A DNA stretch of 64,000 bases from Paraspadella gotoi (GCA_051294375.1 CM119267.1:22879486-22943485); one strand, 5' to 3'. Positions 1 to 13,105 are shown, counted from the stretch's first letter. Notes: a model not told the origin generated them from the letters alone. Made by a program: numbers and translations.

Positions 1-630
1 GCGAGTGGAAATGAGGCTTTAAATGGAAAAAACAAAAGTCATATTTACCTGTGAAGATATTTTACTTAATTCTACTCATAATTATTTATGTTTAGTTAAA
101 AATTGGATAGATAATTCGAAATGGAATTTTGTGTGTGGTAGAAATATGTGATAAAGCTGGATATAAATTTTTTTTGACGGAATCTTAGGAGTGGAAAGAG
201 TTCAAATTAAAACCAAAAGACACATTTATGTTGAATTTTTTTTAAAGTTTCTCTCTCCTATCTCTCTCTGATTGATGATTGATTGATTGATTGCTTGACC
301 AAATATATGCCAATGAACAAAAATCTGCCAGTTGACCAAATTTTAACAGCTTGACCAAATTATGCCGTTGACGCAAATTCTTGCTGAGTTGATGTCAAGT
401 TTGCCAACGTTGACAAATTTGCCTGTTGACGCAAATTTGCCTGTTGACCAAATCATGCAGTTGACAATTATGCCAATTTGACCAATTATGCTAGTTGACC
501 AGAATTAGGCCAGTTGCATAAAATTATGCAGTTGACCATTATGCTGTTGACCAAATTATCGTAATTGATCAAATTAGTCAGTTGAACCAAATTAGTCGTA
601 GACCAATTATGTCTTAAATCTCTCTCTTTA
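1..630. repeat. AT-rich DNA with degenerate TTGACCAAATTATGCC tandem repeats
   Basis: From about 288 to 612 the sequence is a run of short degenerate repeats built on the words ttgaccaaatt and atgccagttgacc, with spacing varying from about 13 to 20 bases. The first 280 bases are plain AT-rich DNA. No gene is visible on either strand. Confidence 0.6.
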
Positions 631-655
631 NNNNNNNNNNNNNNNNNNNNNNNNN

Positions 656-694
<39 letters not shown>

Positions 695-731
695 AAGAGA
701 GAGAAGAGAGAGAGACCTGAGAGCAGACGAG

Positions 732-771
<40 letters not shown>

Positions 772-775
772 AGAC
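616..775. repeat. GA/CT microsatellite interrupted by a 25-N gap
   Basis: A short CT run leads into 25 N (631-655) and a GA run follows. Strand composition therefore flips across the gap, as it does at the 25,849 gap. A fixed 25-N size suggests a gap-filling placeholder rather than a measured distance (inference). Confidence 0.75.
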
Positions 776-884
776 ATAAAATAAAAAAAATCTTAAAAAG
801 ACTCAAGATCGAGCCAGAGCCCACTATCATAGAAAATTAATGCGAAACCGGGAAAAAAACGAATGAATCATGCGATTAGACAGA

Positions 885-1115
885 ATGTTTGATGTTCACT
901 CAGTTAATTGATTGAGGTAAGATACTAATTGATTGATGTATAGTAATTTAATTGATGTAATAGGAATTGATATTGATCTCGATGAAATCAATTATTGGAT
1001 GCGATGATAGTCATATCACTGCTCGTGGATGATAGTCATCAGTGATGCGGATGATTGTCATTCATATGATTCGATGATTGTCATTCTTCATTGATGCGAT
1101 GATAGTCATAAAACA
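885..1115. repeat. Degenerate GATGATAGTCAT-type short repeats
   Basis: The words gattgatg, gatgatagtcat and gatgattgtcatt recur about ten times in 230 bases with variable spacing. It is a simple diverged tandem array with no coding sense. Confidence 0.5.
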
Positions 1116-1137
1116 AACAAAAATGCGTGTAATGAGT

Positions 1138-1470
1138 GAAAGAGAGAGAGAGAGACAGAGAGAAAGAGGAGAGAGAAAGAAAGAGGAGAGAGAGAGAAAG
1201 AGAGAGAGAGAGAAGAGAGAAAGAAAGAGAATAACCAACACACCGAAAATCTCGGATAAATATGGGATTTTTGTATATGAAAAAAAAGCGCAGGAAATTA
1301 ACTGGGCAATTATAAATTAAAAAAAGTTTTTTAGAAGGAAAAAATAATCAGAATTTTTCCAAAAAACAAACGATCACGCAAAAGATACGGAACAGATTAG
1401 GGCACAGACACACACAGAGAGACAGAGAGACAGAGAGAGAGAAGAGAAAAAGAGAGAAGAGAGAGAGACG
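1138..1470. repeat. GA-rich microsatellites
   Basis: Two GA tracts (about 1138-1230 and 1408-1468) flank ordinary AT-rich sequence. Apparent arginine/glutamate-rich reading frames here are products of the GA repeat. Confidence 0.8.
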
Positions 1471-1740
1471 ACCTGGCGGACAACGTAGAAGAACACGTGT
1501 CTCGCTCGTGTCGCTTGGACAGTGAGCTACCGCGAACGACTTTGCTTCCCAGGGTGAGGACCTAGCCGTTACGCATTATGCAGAGGTAATGCCATGTGAG
1601 CTGGAGCCGAGGGGCGGGACATCGCACCTGGGACGGGGTGCTAAGGATCGGCGGCTGCATCAAGAGTCGTTGCGGGTAATCCCCCGTGCCTGAGCCACCA
1701 CACAGCGGTCGCGCTGGAAGGCGTCTCGCGCTGGGCAGAG
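1468..1740 (+). ncRNA. Possible divergent U1 snRNA-like sequence (relic)
   Basis: An unusually GC-balanced, structured island between GA tracts. It contains acctggcgg near its start, then ttcccagggtgagg followed by cctagccgtt. These resemble, in order, the ACCTGGCG and CCCAGGGYGAGGC..AGCCATT blocks of metazoan U1 snRNA. The canonical 5' end ATACTTACCTG is absent (the context is gacgacctggcgg), and no convincing Sm site or 3' stem-loop can be placed. It could be a U1 pseudogene or a chance resemblance. Confidence is low because only two blocks match. Confidence 0.25.
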
Positions 1741-1980
1741 AAAAGAGAAAAGAGAAAGAGCGATATATAACGAGCGTGATGATTATTTAAAAGAGAGGAA
1801 GAGAGAGAGAAGCTCTAACAGCCCCTTTACTCCGTTTAGAATCAGCAGTACTTATGGCGCCGCAACGTAGCTGAGCTATCTATTCTCACCTACCCAAAGG
1901 ACCCGCCGGGTTCGCGCCCTGTTCGCGGGATCCGTTTTTTACATTAGAAGTGAACACCGACATTATATCTAAAAATTTTG

Positions 1981-2640
<660 letters not shown>

Positions 2641-3230
2641 TGTTGGGTCGGTTAAGAGAGAAGGAGAAGAAGAGAAGAGAGAGAGAGAGAGAGAGAGAAG
2701 AAGCTGGACAAGACCGAGCCTGCAGAGCCGGAACTCGTTTTTAGAAGACAAGCAAGTGACGGAGAAAAGAGAGAGAGAGAGAGGAGCGACATATAATTAA
2801 AACGTTTTTGTTTTGTAAATAAAACAGTAAACAATACCAATGTTGATATGAAACATGAGAATTTTAAAGATTCTTGATGATTAGAAGCCATATATGAAAA
2901 TTCAACTCCCTATGATATCCACATCTTTCAGAAGCATGATTGCAAAAAAGCGAGACCGAAAGCATAACCGAAAAAAAATCTAAGACAGGACGGGCTTTTG
3001 CCCGCCTGGCTCGATAATGTAGAGGATATTTGTTGTTTTTTTGATAAATGTAAACAAACATTATAAACTGTCCTGACTACATTTTAAGGAAACATCTGGA
3101 GATGACAAGCTGAATAAAATTATAATTAATCTATTAATTAATTAATTATTAATCTAATTAATTAATTAATTAATCTTTAATTAATTAATTAATCCAATTA
3201 ATTAAAATAATTTATCGTAGGCAGATCCGA
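2641..3230. other. Intergenic: GA tract, GC hairpin and ATTA microsatellite
   Basis: GA runs at 2656-2700 and 2764-2785 are followed by AT-rich DNA with a short GC-rich hairpin near 2985-3015 (gacgggcttttgcccgcctg). An (ATTA)n/(TTAA)n tract spans about 3120-3210. I see no gene. Confidence 0.6.
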
Positions 3231-3232
3231 CA

Positions 3233-3631
3233 TTGTTTGCTCAAACTTGTTTTTTATTGCGTTCTTATATTTCTCTTTTTTTTTCTTCTTTATTTTCTCT
3301 TTCTTTTTTTTTTTTCTTTTTACATTTGACTTTATCTGTTATTATTAGCAAAAAGAAAAAGAAGAGAGATATAAAAAAAACTCTTCTTTTTCCTCTTCCT
3401 ATATTTTTCTCTTCCATCATAACTCTTGATTCAGTTCTCAATCTTCCTTCTTTCTCTCCCTCTCTCCCCTTCCTCCTCCTCTCTCTCTCTCTCTCTCTCT
3501 CTCTCCTCCATCTCAGCTCACTCGCTCATCTCTCCTCTCTCCCCTTGTCCGTTAGTCACGGACGCTTGACTTTTTTTACTCGTCCAAATCCGGATTTTTT
3601 AGGCTTCCGCTAAAAGGCCAATATTGCCTCC

Positions 3632-3697
<66 letters not shown>

Positions 3698-4022
3698 CTC
3701 CTCTCTCCTCTCTCTCTCTCCCCTCCCCTCTCGCTCTCTCTCTCTCTCTGTGGTCTATCGTTCTTAGTTCGTTACAAAACGTACCCTCGGTTGTATCCTG
3801 AAACATCTTTCCCATCCAAAAGTCTACTTTTCGAAAAATAAAATTTGGATTAGCATAAACAACGCGGACACGACGACGACGACGACGACGACGACGGACC
3901 GGACGACGACGACGAATTTCCAAATCCGCGGTGAAAATACAAATCCGAAATCCCGAAATTACGACGAGACGTTCGACGAAATTCTGCTACAAAACCCTGC
4001 CTGAGGCAAAGAAAGGTGATTC

Positions 4023-4095
<73 letters not shown>

Positions 4096-4260
4096 GAGTT
4101 GTGTTTTCTTATACAAAGTCTCCCGTGGACAAACTTTTCTATCCAGGGCGAGTTTCTCTCTCTAACTAGCAAAGATTTCATCCCCGCGCGCGTATATCGT
4201 ATTATCTTTAACATTTCTTTTATTATTATATTTTCTATTAATTTACTATCTTTTTCTTTC
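3233..4260. repeat. CT/GA microsatellite belt with an ACG run
   Basis: Long CT tracts lie at about 3475-3510 and 3635-3760, an (ACG)n run at 3872-3915, and a GA tract at 4021-4096. Serine/leucine- or arginine/glutamate-rich frames through it follow from the repeats. No gene features are seen. Confidence 0.75.
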
Positions 4261-4980
4261 TTTTTTTCTTAATTCATTTCATTACTATCATACTCGTTCA
4301 TCTTATTTTAGGCCTTTTTACTGATTCATGCTTCATTTAACTGCGGCTCCTTTAAGGTTCCTTCCTAGTCCTTACTGCCAGGGACCAGTGCGTCTATATG
4401 TTGATTAAACTCGATACGTCCATTGATGAAGTTCATTTTCCTCTTTCCTTTCTTTCCTTTCTCGCAATCTTGGAATCTCTGATTACCGGCTTCCTCCGTC
4501 ATAGACTACAGACGGGGACGACTTCCGCAAAAAAATCTGACTCAAAAAAAAAAAAAAAGAAAATTCACTTTTAATTTGCACCCGTAAATTCTTAAAGCCC
4601 CACTCGAATCTCCTCCCCATAAAAATCACTTCCCCTCTTTTCGCTTACCCTCCCACTCCTCGTCTTTCCAATCTTTCATTTCGCTTTTCAACTTACCTTT
4701 TTTTTGCGCTCGGTCGATTCCTAACTCATCTTTTAAATCCTTTAAAACTTACCCGAACTCACCCCCAACCTCTTTTTCTTTTCTTCGAGAATTTCGTCGT
4801 TTAAAAAAAAGGGAAGGAAAGTCAATTCGTCATTTTAAATTTGCGGCGGAGGCAGCATGGGGGGTGGAAGAGGGAAATAGAGAGGAGAAGAGGAAAAAGG
4901 CAAAAGATAGGTCGAGGAAAAAAAGAGAGGTGAAGATAAAAGAGAGTTTAACAGAAAAAGGGTGAGTAAAGATACAATAT
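4261..4980. other. Non-coding AT-rich DNA
   Basis: Ordinary low-complexity AT-rich sequence with short A and T runs and a purine-rich end. I can support nothing here as a gene or regulatory site. Confidence 0.4.
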
Positions 4981-4984
4981 AAAA

Positions 4985-5370
4985 GTGGAGATGAGAAATG
5001 AAAGAAGGAAAGTGAAATAAAAAGAGAGTTACGATGAAAAGATAAGTGAAATGAAAAGATAAGTGAAATGAAAAGATAGATGAAATGAAAAGATAGGTGA
5101 AATGAAAGGATAGGTGAAATGAAAAGATAGGTGAAAGGAAAAAGAGAGAATAAAATGAAAAGAGAGGTAAACCGAAAAGAGAGAATAAAATTAAAAGAGA
5201 GGAGAAATGAAAGAGAGGTTAACCAAAAAGAGAGGATAGAATGAAAAGAGAGGAGAAATGAAAGAGAGGTGAAACGAAAAAACAGAATAAAATGAAGAAA
5301 AAGGAGGAATGAAGGAAGAGATAAAATGAAGAGAAGGCGAAAATGAAAAAGAGAGGTGAATTTTTAAAAA
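4985..5370. repeat. Purine-rich tandem repeat (aaatgaaaagataggtg type)
   Basis: Words of the form gaaatgaaaagataggtg and aatgaaaagagaggt repeat more than fifteen times with unit lengths of about 15-22 bases. The long complementary-strand reading frame over 5191-5949 translates to Phe/Ser/Leu-rich low-complexity sequence for most of its length, and I do not accept it as a gene. Confidence 0.6.
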
Positions 5371-7278
5371 TAAGGGGGATAGGAGGGAGGAAGAAGGAAG
5401 GGAGGAGGAGGAGGAGAATGCGCGAAAAAAGGGCCCCATTAATGGCTTTCTCTTTCTTTTTTTTTTTTTTTTAAGGTAAAGTGGAGTTGGAAGAGAAGGG
5501 GAGATGAGAGAGAGGGAGAGGGAGAAGAGAGGAGGGGAGAGAGAGAGAGGAGAGACGAGAAGAGAGAGGAGAGAGAGAGAGAGCCTCGGGGTCAAGGGAG
5601 CGGAAGGGGATGCGTCCGCGGAAGTGGCTGGAGAAGTAGCCTTGGGGTCGAAAAGTTTTAAAAAAAAGGAAAAAGTGTCATCAGCGAGTATCGGGGAAAC
5701 GGGGGTACTCTGGGCCAGGAAGGGCAGAGTTTCAAAAAATGGGATTGAAGGCGGGAAGAAGGGTGAAGGACAAAAAGTGTTAGCGGCGATCAGATGATGG
5801 GAAAAGGGAAAGGTTTCGTGGCAGAGGGGAAATTGTTTGGAAAAAAAAGGGTCAGCAATTAAGAATTTTTCAGAGCTCCTGCAAGAGAAGCGTGGCAAAT
5901 GTGGTAATAAGATGAACAAGATTGGAGACAAGAGCGGGTGCAAGCCCACCGATCTTAGGAGTTGCTCGAGGGTAGTTCAGGTGCAAGACGTTTTTGCCTT
6001 AGGTGCGGAGAAGTGAAGAAAGGCTTTTCAGGTGCTTAAGAGGATAGGTGTCATGGGGAAGAGACAGTGCCAATGTGAGGGACGCACGAGATTTGCAAGG
6101 TGCAAGACGGTGCCTGAGGCCAATATTCTAGGCACGGAACTAGGAGGTAAGGAGAATGAGTGAGGAGAAAAGGAGGTTTTTATTTTTAAAAATTTTAAAT
6201 TGACCGCCGACCAGTGGAGTTGAAGGAGGTCAATTGGCGTGGAGGACTCTCGCCCTTTTGGGACTCGAGGAAAAAAAACACATTTTCGGAGGAAAGAAAA
6301 TAAAAGAAATTGAGAGAAAAAAGAAAAGAAGAGAGAAATAAGTTAGAAATTTCCCTTAATTAGAAAGAACGGTTAAAAAAAAGGAATGGAATTTTACGGA
6401 TTTATTGATAATAAGTAATTTTATTATTTATGTTTTGTTTGGAAATGATATTTTGGGTATTTTTGACTTTTTTTCAATATTTACGGTAATTCTCAAAGGA
6501 ACGATTTATTTTTGGCAATGAACCAGAATGACAAAACCAATTTCAAAAAAATTTAGATCGAGCCATTTTCTTTGTAAATTCGAAGGAACAAAAAAAATTC
6601 TTTTCTGCACCTCCCTTTTATTTCTCGATCCCCAATTTTCTGACGGAACTGAGTATAAAAACCTCTTCCAACAATATTTCCCCTGGCCACTCAGATATCG
6701 ATTTCGCCTTCAACTCTTTTAAACTGGGAAGTGGGAGGAAAGAAACAATAAGGATTTTTACGTTCCGGAAAGTATTTGCTCTTTTTTATTTTCCGTTCGT
6801 GAATCGGAGGTTAACGACTTAATAACAGTAGCATAAACGTGATTAACGTTTGGAGAGAAATAATTCGTAATGAGGGAAGTAAGTGAGATTCGAGGGAAAA
6901 TTTTTAACGATTTTCGCATTCGGTTAAAATACGAAAGAATAAAACGCCTTGAAATGACGTAAAAATATTTTAAAAACAAGCCCAAATTTACATAATCACA
7001 TGTAAAATGACAAATTTTACTGAAATTATGAAATGTGTAAACAAAAACAAATAAACAAAGGGACTTAACATGAAGCCAATCGGTCGGGCAGCGATGAAAG
7101 GTGTCCACCTCTCCAACCCATCCGTTTATTTCTCCGTTTCTTTCTTCTCTCTCTTTCTTTTTTCTACCAATAACTCGATTGTTTTAAAACAACCGCCATT
7201 CGTAATTCTCTAATTCAAAATCTCTCACGATAATTTTCGGATAAAAAAGATATGTTTTTATATGTGTGTGTGGGCGAT
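5371..7278. other. Non-coding region with no supported gene
   Basis: This holds a GA tract at 5504-5582, a moderately GC stretch at 5590-6160 with no open frame of recognisable composition, then AT-rich DNA. Reading 5990-6120 suggested a broken retroelement zinc knuckle, but too little aligns to call it. A 25-N gap closes the region at 7279-7303. Confidence 0.35.
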
Positions 7279-7309
7279 NNNNNNNNNNNNNNNNNNNNNN
7301 NNNACGACG

Positions 7310-8200
7310 GTGAATAATTCACGAACAAAAGTTTCGATTCGTTGATTCGCCGAAGTCGAGACACGCAACCGCGTCACGTAACCGCGTCACGTATCGGCGT
7401 CAAGGAAACGCTTCAAGGATCCGCGTAATGTAAAAGCGTCATAACATCGCGTCAAAAGATAGCGTTTAAAATATATGTCATATATTCAAGGAACTTTTGA
7501 TTACTTCACAAAACTGCGTCGCTAAAATATCTGCAATTGACTTCGTCACAAAAACCGCGTCTCGAACAATGTCACAAATAAGTAAGTCCAAACTTGCGTC
7601 AAATAACTTTGCGTTTCACACTACCCCTGTCCAACTCTTTGTCAGAAATCAAAGTCACGTGACCGTGAAAAAGTCCGCGTGACTTCGACGTCGTGACAAA
7701 ACGTGAAACGCGCGCGGGTAGAGAGGAAACGTGAGTGAAATCACTTTCTTTCTTCGAGAAGTGAGAGAGAGAGAGCGTGCGTACAATGAGTTTCTATTGT
7801 CAAGCACAATGAGAGGTCGTCTGCTTACAATGAGGGCGTCGTTTGAAGGCGTCACGACCGAATTGGCTTCGAGGAACATTCGAGACGGGCCTCTCAGATT
7901 GGCCTCTGCGCCATGTCGCATTTCAAATGGGCCACATTAAGTTTCCTGTGCGTCACAATGTGTTTCCTCTGCGCCAATATGATATTTTTTCTTTTCTTCA
8001 CAACTGGCCTCTGCACCACGAATTGCATCGTCAATAATCACTTCCTGCACGCAATGTGGCCTTTCCTATGCGCCACAAATTATTTTCTATGCGCCACAAT
8101 GACATTCCCTCCTTTTCTCCTCGACTTGTCTACGCGCCACAAATATCTTCCTGCACGACACGTCGCGTTTTCTCTGCGTCAATTCGCCAGTCCGAAATCT
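7310..8200. repeat. Diverged CGCGTCA and TGCGCCACAATG short repeats
   Basis: Between 7345 and 7690 the word cgcgtca/gcgtca recurs every 12-30 bases. From about 7900 to 8170 a second family based on tgcgccacaatg and tttcctctgcgcc recurs with roughly 20-base spacing. Both look like old decayed minisatellites. The reading frames that cross them have no protein-like composition. Confidence 0.5.
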
Positions 8201-8239
8201 TTGACAGAAAATCTTCGATTCGATGGAGCGAAAATAGAA

Positions 8240-8560
8240 TACGACGACGACGATGACAACGACTACAAAGACGATGATGACGACGACGACGACGAAAACG
8301 ATGACGACGACCATGAATACGATGACAATTTCGCCAGGAAAGATGACAAGAAAAACAGCGACGACGATGATAATAGTAATAATTTGACGTTGAAAAGATC
8401 ATGACTTTAGGGAAAACAGAACGACGTTAAATTCCACAAATCGAAACGACGACGACGACGACGACGAAACAACTTTGAATGAGGGACGGCTGCCGTCGCA
8501 GCTCGAGCGGAAACGACGACGACGTCGACAACAACAACGACGACGATGATCATTGCATCG
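8240..8560. repeat. Imperfect GAC/ACG trinucleotide repeats
   Basis: Two runs (8247-8400 and 8447-8550) of gac, gat and acg triplets give Asp-rich translation on one strand and Val/Arg-rich on the other. This is a degenerate microsatellite with no flanking exon signals. Confidence 0.7.
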
Positions 8561-9690
8561 AAATCTTTTTCTTTCCCTTCTGTTTTCAGTTTCTGCGATA
8601 AATGGACGTTCTTTTTTTTTTTCAAAATAAAAAAAAAACAAACAAAGAAGTTTTTTGATAGACGATAATCGTTTCTGGCCACATAATTATCTCGACAGGA
8701 AAACGACAACAAATCGACAGTTTAAAAAAAAAAGAGAGAGAAAAAAAAAGAAAAAGATCAACAACCTTTAACTTTAAGTTCGAAATTCTATCGAGACGCT
8801 CTGTTGCCTGCTTGGGATTTTACGCCTGGATTGAACTAAACAGTTTTAACCGCCAACGACCTCTGTTGACCGTGCTAATCATAACTTCTTTAACCGCCTC
8901 TAGCAGCCATTTTACTGGTCTTTGGGGTTTTCCAGGACCCAAAATGGTTTTACGGCCGTCCTCACTCTTCCCGCTGGATAGGTACCTTTAGGGATTGATC
9001 CCGGTAGTTTCCCGGAACCCGATGGTCATGAGCTGATCACTTTTCTATGAGCCACCGAGTCACAATTGAAAGAGTCGTGTTTATAGACAGGGTGAACTCA
9101 ACGCCCGAGGACACTTGGACCACTTTCGCCACCCAAGTTTCTGCCACTCCATTCTACACTTCACCCCCTTTGTCAATCCCCTCTAGGTCACGTCGACCCC
9201 ACCCCAGCCCCGCCCCAGCCCCACCTTTCCCCCTCGCGTCTCCCTCCGCAGATTCGAATCGAAATGGCGGCCACAAATCTTAGCTCAAAATAGAATCGGG
9301 TCTCGGTGAAGTGGATTTGTGAACCGGCTTTAGTCAAAATGTTTTATAAAAATAAAATAGCTTTGTGAAACATGCGTTTCAACGNNNNNNNNNNAGCACA
9401 GTTTAAAAATAAAATTAAACTTAGTGAAGCAGCTTTGATAAGTAAATTGCTTTTTTTACGTACACACTACACAGTACACTGTTCCACATACATCAATCTT
9501 TGTTACTTTTTCTCTCCATGTCTCACTCTCGAACGAAAACTATGTAAATTCTTTTTTTTTTTACTTTTTTTTTTTGGCGAAAACATAGCATTATTGACAG
9601 ATATTCTGTTAAAGTTCTAAACAGTACACATGAAAATTTTCACCAACTATCACGTCTTTCAGTCTAAACCCATCCATATAAAGCCCAAAT
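8561..9690. other. Intergenic DNA with a 10-N gap
   Basis: A moderately complex island at 8800-9290 is non-repetitive within the window but holds no convincing exon. A 10-N gap lies at 9385-9394, and the remainder is AT-rich. I recognise no gene here. Confidence 0.35.
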
Positions 9691-9910
9691 CAACATTCAA
9701 ACCACAGTTGAACCACAATCCACATTCAAACCACATTTGAACCACAATCCACATTCAAACCACATTTGAACCACAATCCACATTCAAACCACAGTTGAAC
9801 CACAATCCACATTCAAACCACAGTTGCACCACAATCCACATTCAAACCACAGTTGCACCACAATCCACATTCAAACCACAGTTGAACCACAATCCACATT
9901 CACCACAGTC
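9691..9910. repeat. 29-bp minisatellite (cacattcaaaccacagttg)
   Basis: A tandem array of about seven 29-bp units built on aaccacaatcc followed by acattcaaaccacagttg. Units differ at one or two positions (cagttg or catttg, gaacc or gcacc), so it is well conserved and probably recently expanded. It is non-coding: 29 is not a multiple of three. Confidence 0.9.
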
Positions 9911-10002
9911 GACTCTCCAAAACCGTCACCCGAAATCGCTTCACCGAAACTGCGGCCCATAATCGTAACGGGAAATCGTCGCCCCCAAATGTGAACCCGA
10001 AG

Positions 10003-10006
10003 GATA

Positions 10007-10065
<59 letters not shown>

Positions 10066-10262
10066 ATTTGCATTCGATAGAGGACGATGACAACAACAAC
10101 AACAACGACAATTGCATATTTCGGTGTGACTTCTACTTTACTTGGTCGTAGTTGTCTTTTTTGACGTCGTCCTTCGAAAACAGGAATAATCTACTGCCAT
10201 CACCCAAGTCGTCGTCGTCGTCGTGGTCGTCGTCGTCGGCGTCGTCGTCGTTCGAGTGAGCA
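10003..10262. repeat. (ACG)n then (CGT)n trinucleotide tracts
   Basis: About twenty acg triplets at 10003-10064 are followed 140 bases later by a run of gtc/tcg triplets at 10207-10250. The two runs are complementary and could form a weak stem. No coding context is present. Confidence 0.8.
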
Positions 10263-10864
10263 GATATCGTAACTGTTCAATCATCTTCTTTCCCGCCAAA
10301 AAAGTTTTATATTTAGATTAAACGATAATTTTAATCATTGAGGTCCTCAACTTCTCTATCCTCTACTTAACCTTTCTCTTCTCGACCTATCTTTTCTTCT
10401 CTCTCTCTCTTTGGGTCACGGGTCACTTGTCAACGATGATGACGGATTCTCGATGTTCGACGCAAAGATGAAAAAAGAAAACCAAAAAAAAAAAAAAAAA
10501 AACAAAACAAAGAGAAAAAAAAAGAAAGCAAAAATTTTACTCGATCAAAATCGATCATCTATCGATCTTACTATCTTTCTGTCTTTCTGTCTTTCTATCA
10601 TTCTATCGATCTCAAGTCGATGACAAGCCTCGACCGATGGATAACCCAAGGGTGAGATTTATCTCTCAGTTGAATTTAATTTGTTTTGTTTTTTTTAAGT
10701 TATGCGCGGCGGGGATTATGTCGCGTCATTAGCATGTCATGATACGAATTGCCAATGCATAGTTTAAAAAAACCGGGATTCTGTTTTTTTGAATTTGGAA
10801 ATTGGTCGGGGAGTCGTGCTCGTGAATATGGATGAGAGAGAGAGAGGGAGAGATAGAGAGAGAG

Positions 10865-10915
<51 letters not shown>

Positions 10916-12095
10916 GTGGCACGCAATAACCATGACCAAATATTTATCACCCTCCTAATCGAATGCGGGAAAAGCTTCTTCCTTCATTATTTATTATACC
11001 AATACAATTAAAAGAGAGGAGAAGAGAAGAGAAGAGAAGAGAAGAGAAGAGAAGAGAAGAGAAGAGAGGACAAATTATAAGAGAAGAATAGAGAAAAAAA
11101 TGAATCCAGTAAAAATTAAAAGAAAAAAAATCGAAAATGAAGATACATAATGGAGAGTAGAGAAGAAAAAACAAATTATAAGAGAATAAAAGAGAAAAGA
11201 AAAGAAAAGAAGACAAATAGAAGAAAGAGACAAAAAAACAAAAACAAAGAAGAGAACAGAATAAAAACCGGATAGAAGAGAAAAATTGACAAAAAGAGAA
11301 GTAAAGAAAAAAGAAAAGTGACACTTCCTCTCTTTCCTCTCGCGACGAGATGAATTTCTTTTCCCCTTAAATTTCATCCCTTCGAAGATCACGGGATGAG
11401 ATAACCGCGACGTGATTGATGGTCGTCGTCGTCGTCGTTTTCGTCGTCGGTGCTGCCCAACTCGTTCGTGGATTATTGATGAGTGACGCCGGTTTCCGGC
11501 GAGGCCTGGAATTCCGCTGGAGAGAAGGACGAGAGAGAGCGTGAGTCATCCGCCACGTCGCGAGCGGTGGATCTCACGCTCTCTGACTCTTGTCTCTCTC
11601 TCTCTCTCTCTCTCTCCCTCTCTCTCTCTCATAATTCCTCCTGTCAAAGAGTTGCTCTTTATTGGTTTCTCTCTGTTGGTTTTTCTCCTTTTCCGTCTCT
11701 GTCTTTTTTCCGAAGTCTCTTTCATCCATTAAGTCTTTTTGAATCATTACGTTTACTAAATATTTAGAATTTATTTGTCACAGAAGAAATTTTAAAAAAT
11801 AAACACAAGTTTTAAATTAAGGATTCCATCAAAATTTTCATGAAAAAAAATAAGGTGCAGGGTATGTTTTTTGTTAAACCTTATTTCCACATTTTGTACA
11901 ATGCACATATACTATATTAAAATTAATCAAAACTGGAATAACAGGATGTAACGAAAGTATTTACCTTTAAAGCTTTAACATCTGTAAAAACAGTATTGAA
12001 GAAAACTTTCTTCAAAGAATAAAGGGAGTGGTCTTTTCATACAATTGAAACATTCTTTGAAATATTTTCCACTTCATTGATAGGGAAGCCAGGTA
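10263..12095. other. Non-coding, microsatellite-rich
   Basis: Contains a GA tract at 10829-10912, a (GAAGA)n run at 11010-11068, a CT tract at 11590-11632, short cgt and acg runs, and AT-rich filler. No splice-bounded frame of normal amino-acid composition is seen. Confidence 0.5.
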
Positions 12096-12099
12096 CTCT

Positions 12100-12290
12100 G
12101 GGAGTGAATAAACGAGACTGTGAGAGAGTCTTGATTGAAAGCTTGCAGGGACCTGCTATGTCATTATCTTGTAAGAGTGATGGAGGCCTTAAACCACCAA
12201 AGCCTGTCCAAAGTCAGGGGCAAGATAGCTTATTTATTAAATGAATGGATAATTTTTATATTGGTTGTACCAATTTCATTGACAATTATA
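12100..12290 (+). repeat. Dispersed ~180-bp element, copy 1
   Basis: This stretch contains gaaagcttgcagggacctgc, then gtaagagtgatggaggcctt and gcctgtccaaagtcaggggc. The same order of words occurs at 20,505-20,690 (plus) and 36,485-36,655 (minus). Shorter pieces of its right half occur near 24,685 (minus) and 32,715 (plus). No terminal inverted repeat or target-site duplication is obvious. A SINE or MITE is the likely class (inference). Confidence 0.7.
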
Positions 12291-12870
12291 TACAACGATG
12301 ACGACCCCCCCCCCTCTTCATCGTCTTCAACATCCGTCGTATCCTCGATTGGTGACCTCCATCGATTCTCCCATTGCCTTCGCTTTGCGAGGTTTGCGGC
12401 AACAGCAATACCAGAGGACACCGATGACGATGACGACGACGACGACGACGACAACGATGGGAACCACGATTTTAATGATATCATCATCGTCCTACGGGGA
12501 GAAGGAAAGGGAAACCGGAATTAGGATATCGGGAAAAAAAAGGCCTTGTTTTTCAAAGGCGCCCCATTTCAGATTAAATTAATAATTCAGTTTTTAAGTT
12601 TAAAGTTTGAGTTAAGGATTTGGGATAGGGGATTAGGTTAGGATTTGGTTTATGTTTTGGTTAAGGATTAAGGTTAAGAATAATAGTTTAGTGTTAGGAA
12701 ATAAGATTAAGCATTAAGATTAAGGTTTAAGGATTAAAATTTGGTATTAGATTAGAAATTTTTAGATAAAGAAGTATTAACAACAGAATTGGGGCGCTTT
12801 CAGAAAATAGCGCCGAAAAAAACCATGTAAATACATTAAATATCAATGAATTACTAAATATTCCCCCTAC
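12291..12870. other. Intergenic or 3'-side DNA with ACG run and TTAAGG-like words
   Basis: Holds an (ACG)n run (12424-12456) and, from 12,600 to 12,765, a loose series of gattaagg and ggttaagg words. It lies downstream of the minus-strand F5/8-type gene. I could not find that gene's next exon here. Confidence 0.4.
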
Positions 12871-13017
12871 CGTGACGCAATGCTCGCACATTCTGTAGAA
12901 CTGAACATTCTGCAACGAGGCCGCGCTCCAGGCTTGGGGATCGCTCGACGTGAAGGAGTGAACTCTGATGCCGTAGCAGTTGTAAAGATCGCGTTTCGAG
13001 GCAGGACCATCCAACTT
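12871..13017 (-). CDS. F5/8-type gene, exon 3
   Basis: Begins after gttaag (or three bases later, also in phase) and ends at cgtcacg before the donor gtaggg. It is 147 bases long, an exact codon multiple. It encodes the C-terminal strands of the domain (DLYNCYGIRVHSF, AASLQNVQFY). The frame continues past the donor for about 48 residues of low-quality hydrophobic sequence before a stop, so reading into the intron is an alternative 3' end. Confidence 0.7.
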
Positions 13018-13050
13018 CTTAACTCATTCTTTAAGAGAGAGAGAGAGAGA

Positions 13051-13105
<55 letters not shown>

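Noticed and set aside
1820-1935. tRNA-like A and B box words (gtagctgagc, gggttcgcgcc)
   Set aside because: No cloverleaf can be folded and no acceptor stem closes it.
5191-5949. Long open frame (252 codons) on the minus strand
   Set aside because: Its Phe/Ser/Leu-rich translation comes from purine tandem repeats and a GA tract. It has no domain, no splice context and no protein-like composition.
5930-6130. Possible retroelement CCHC zinc knuckle
   Set aside because: Cysteines and histidine fall in different frames and no reverse transcriptase or integrase sequence lies nearby.
12600-12765. Telomere-like TTAAGG words
   Set aside because: Irregular spacing and sequence; not a true telomeric array.
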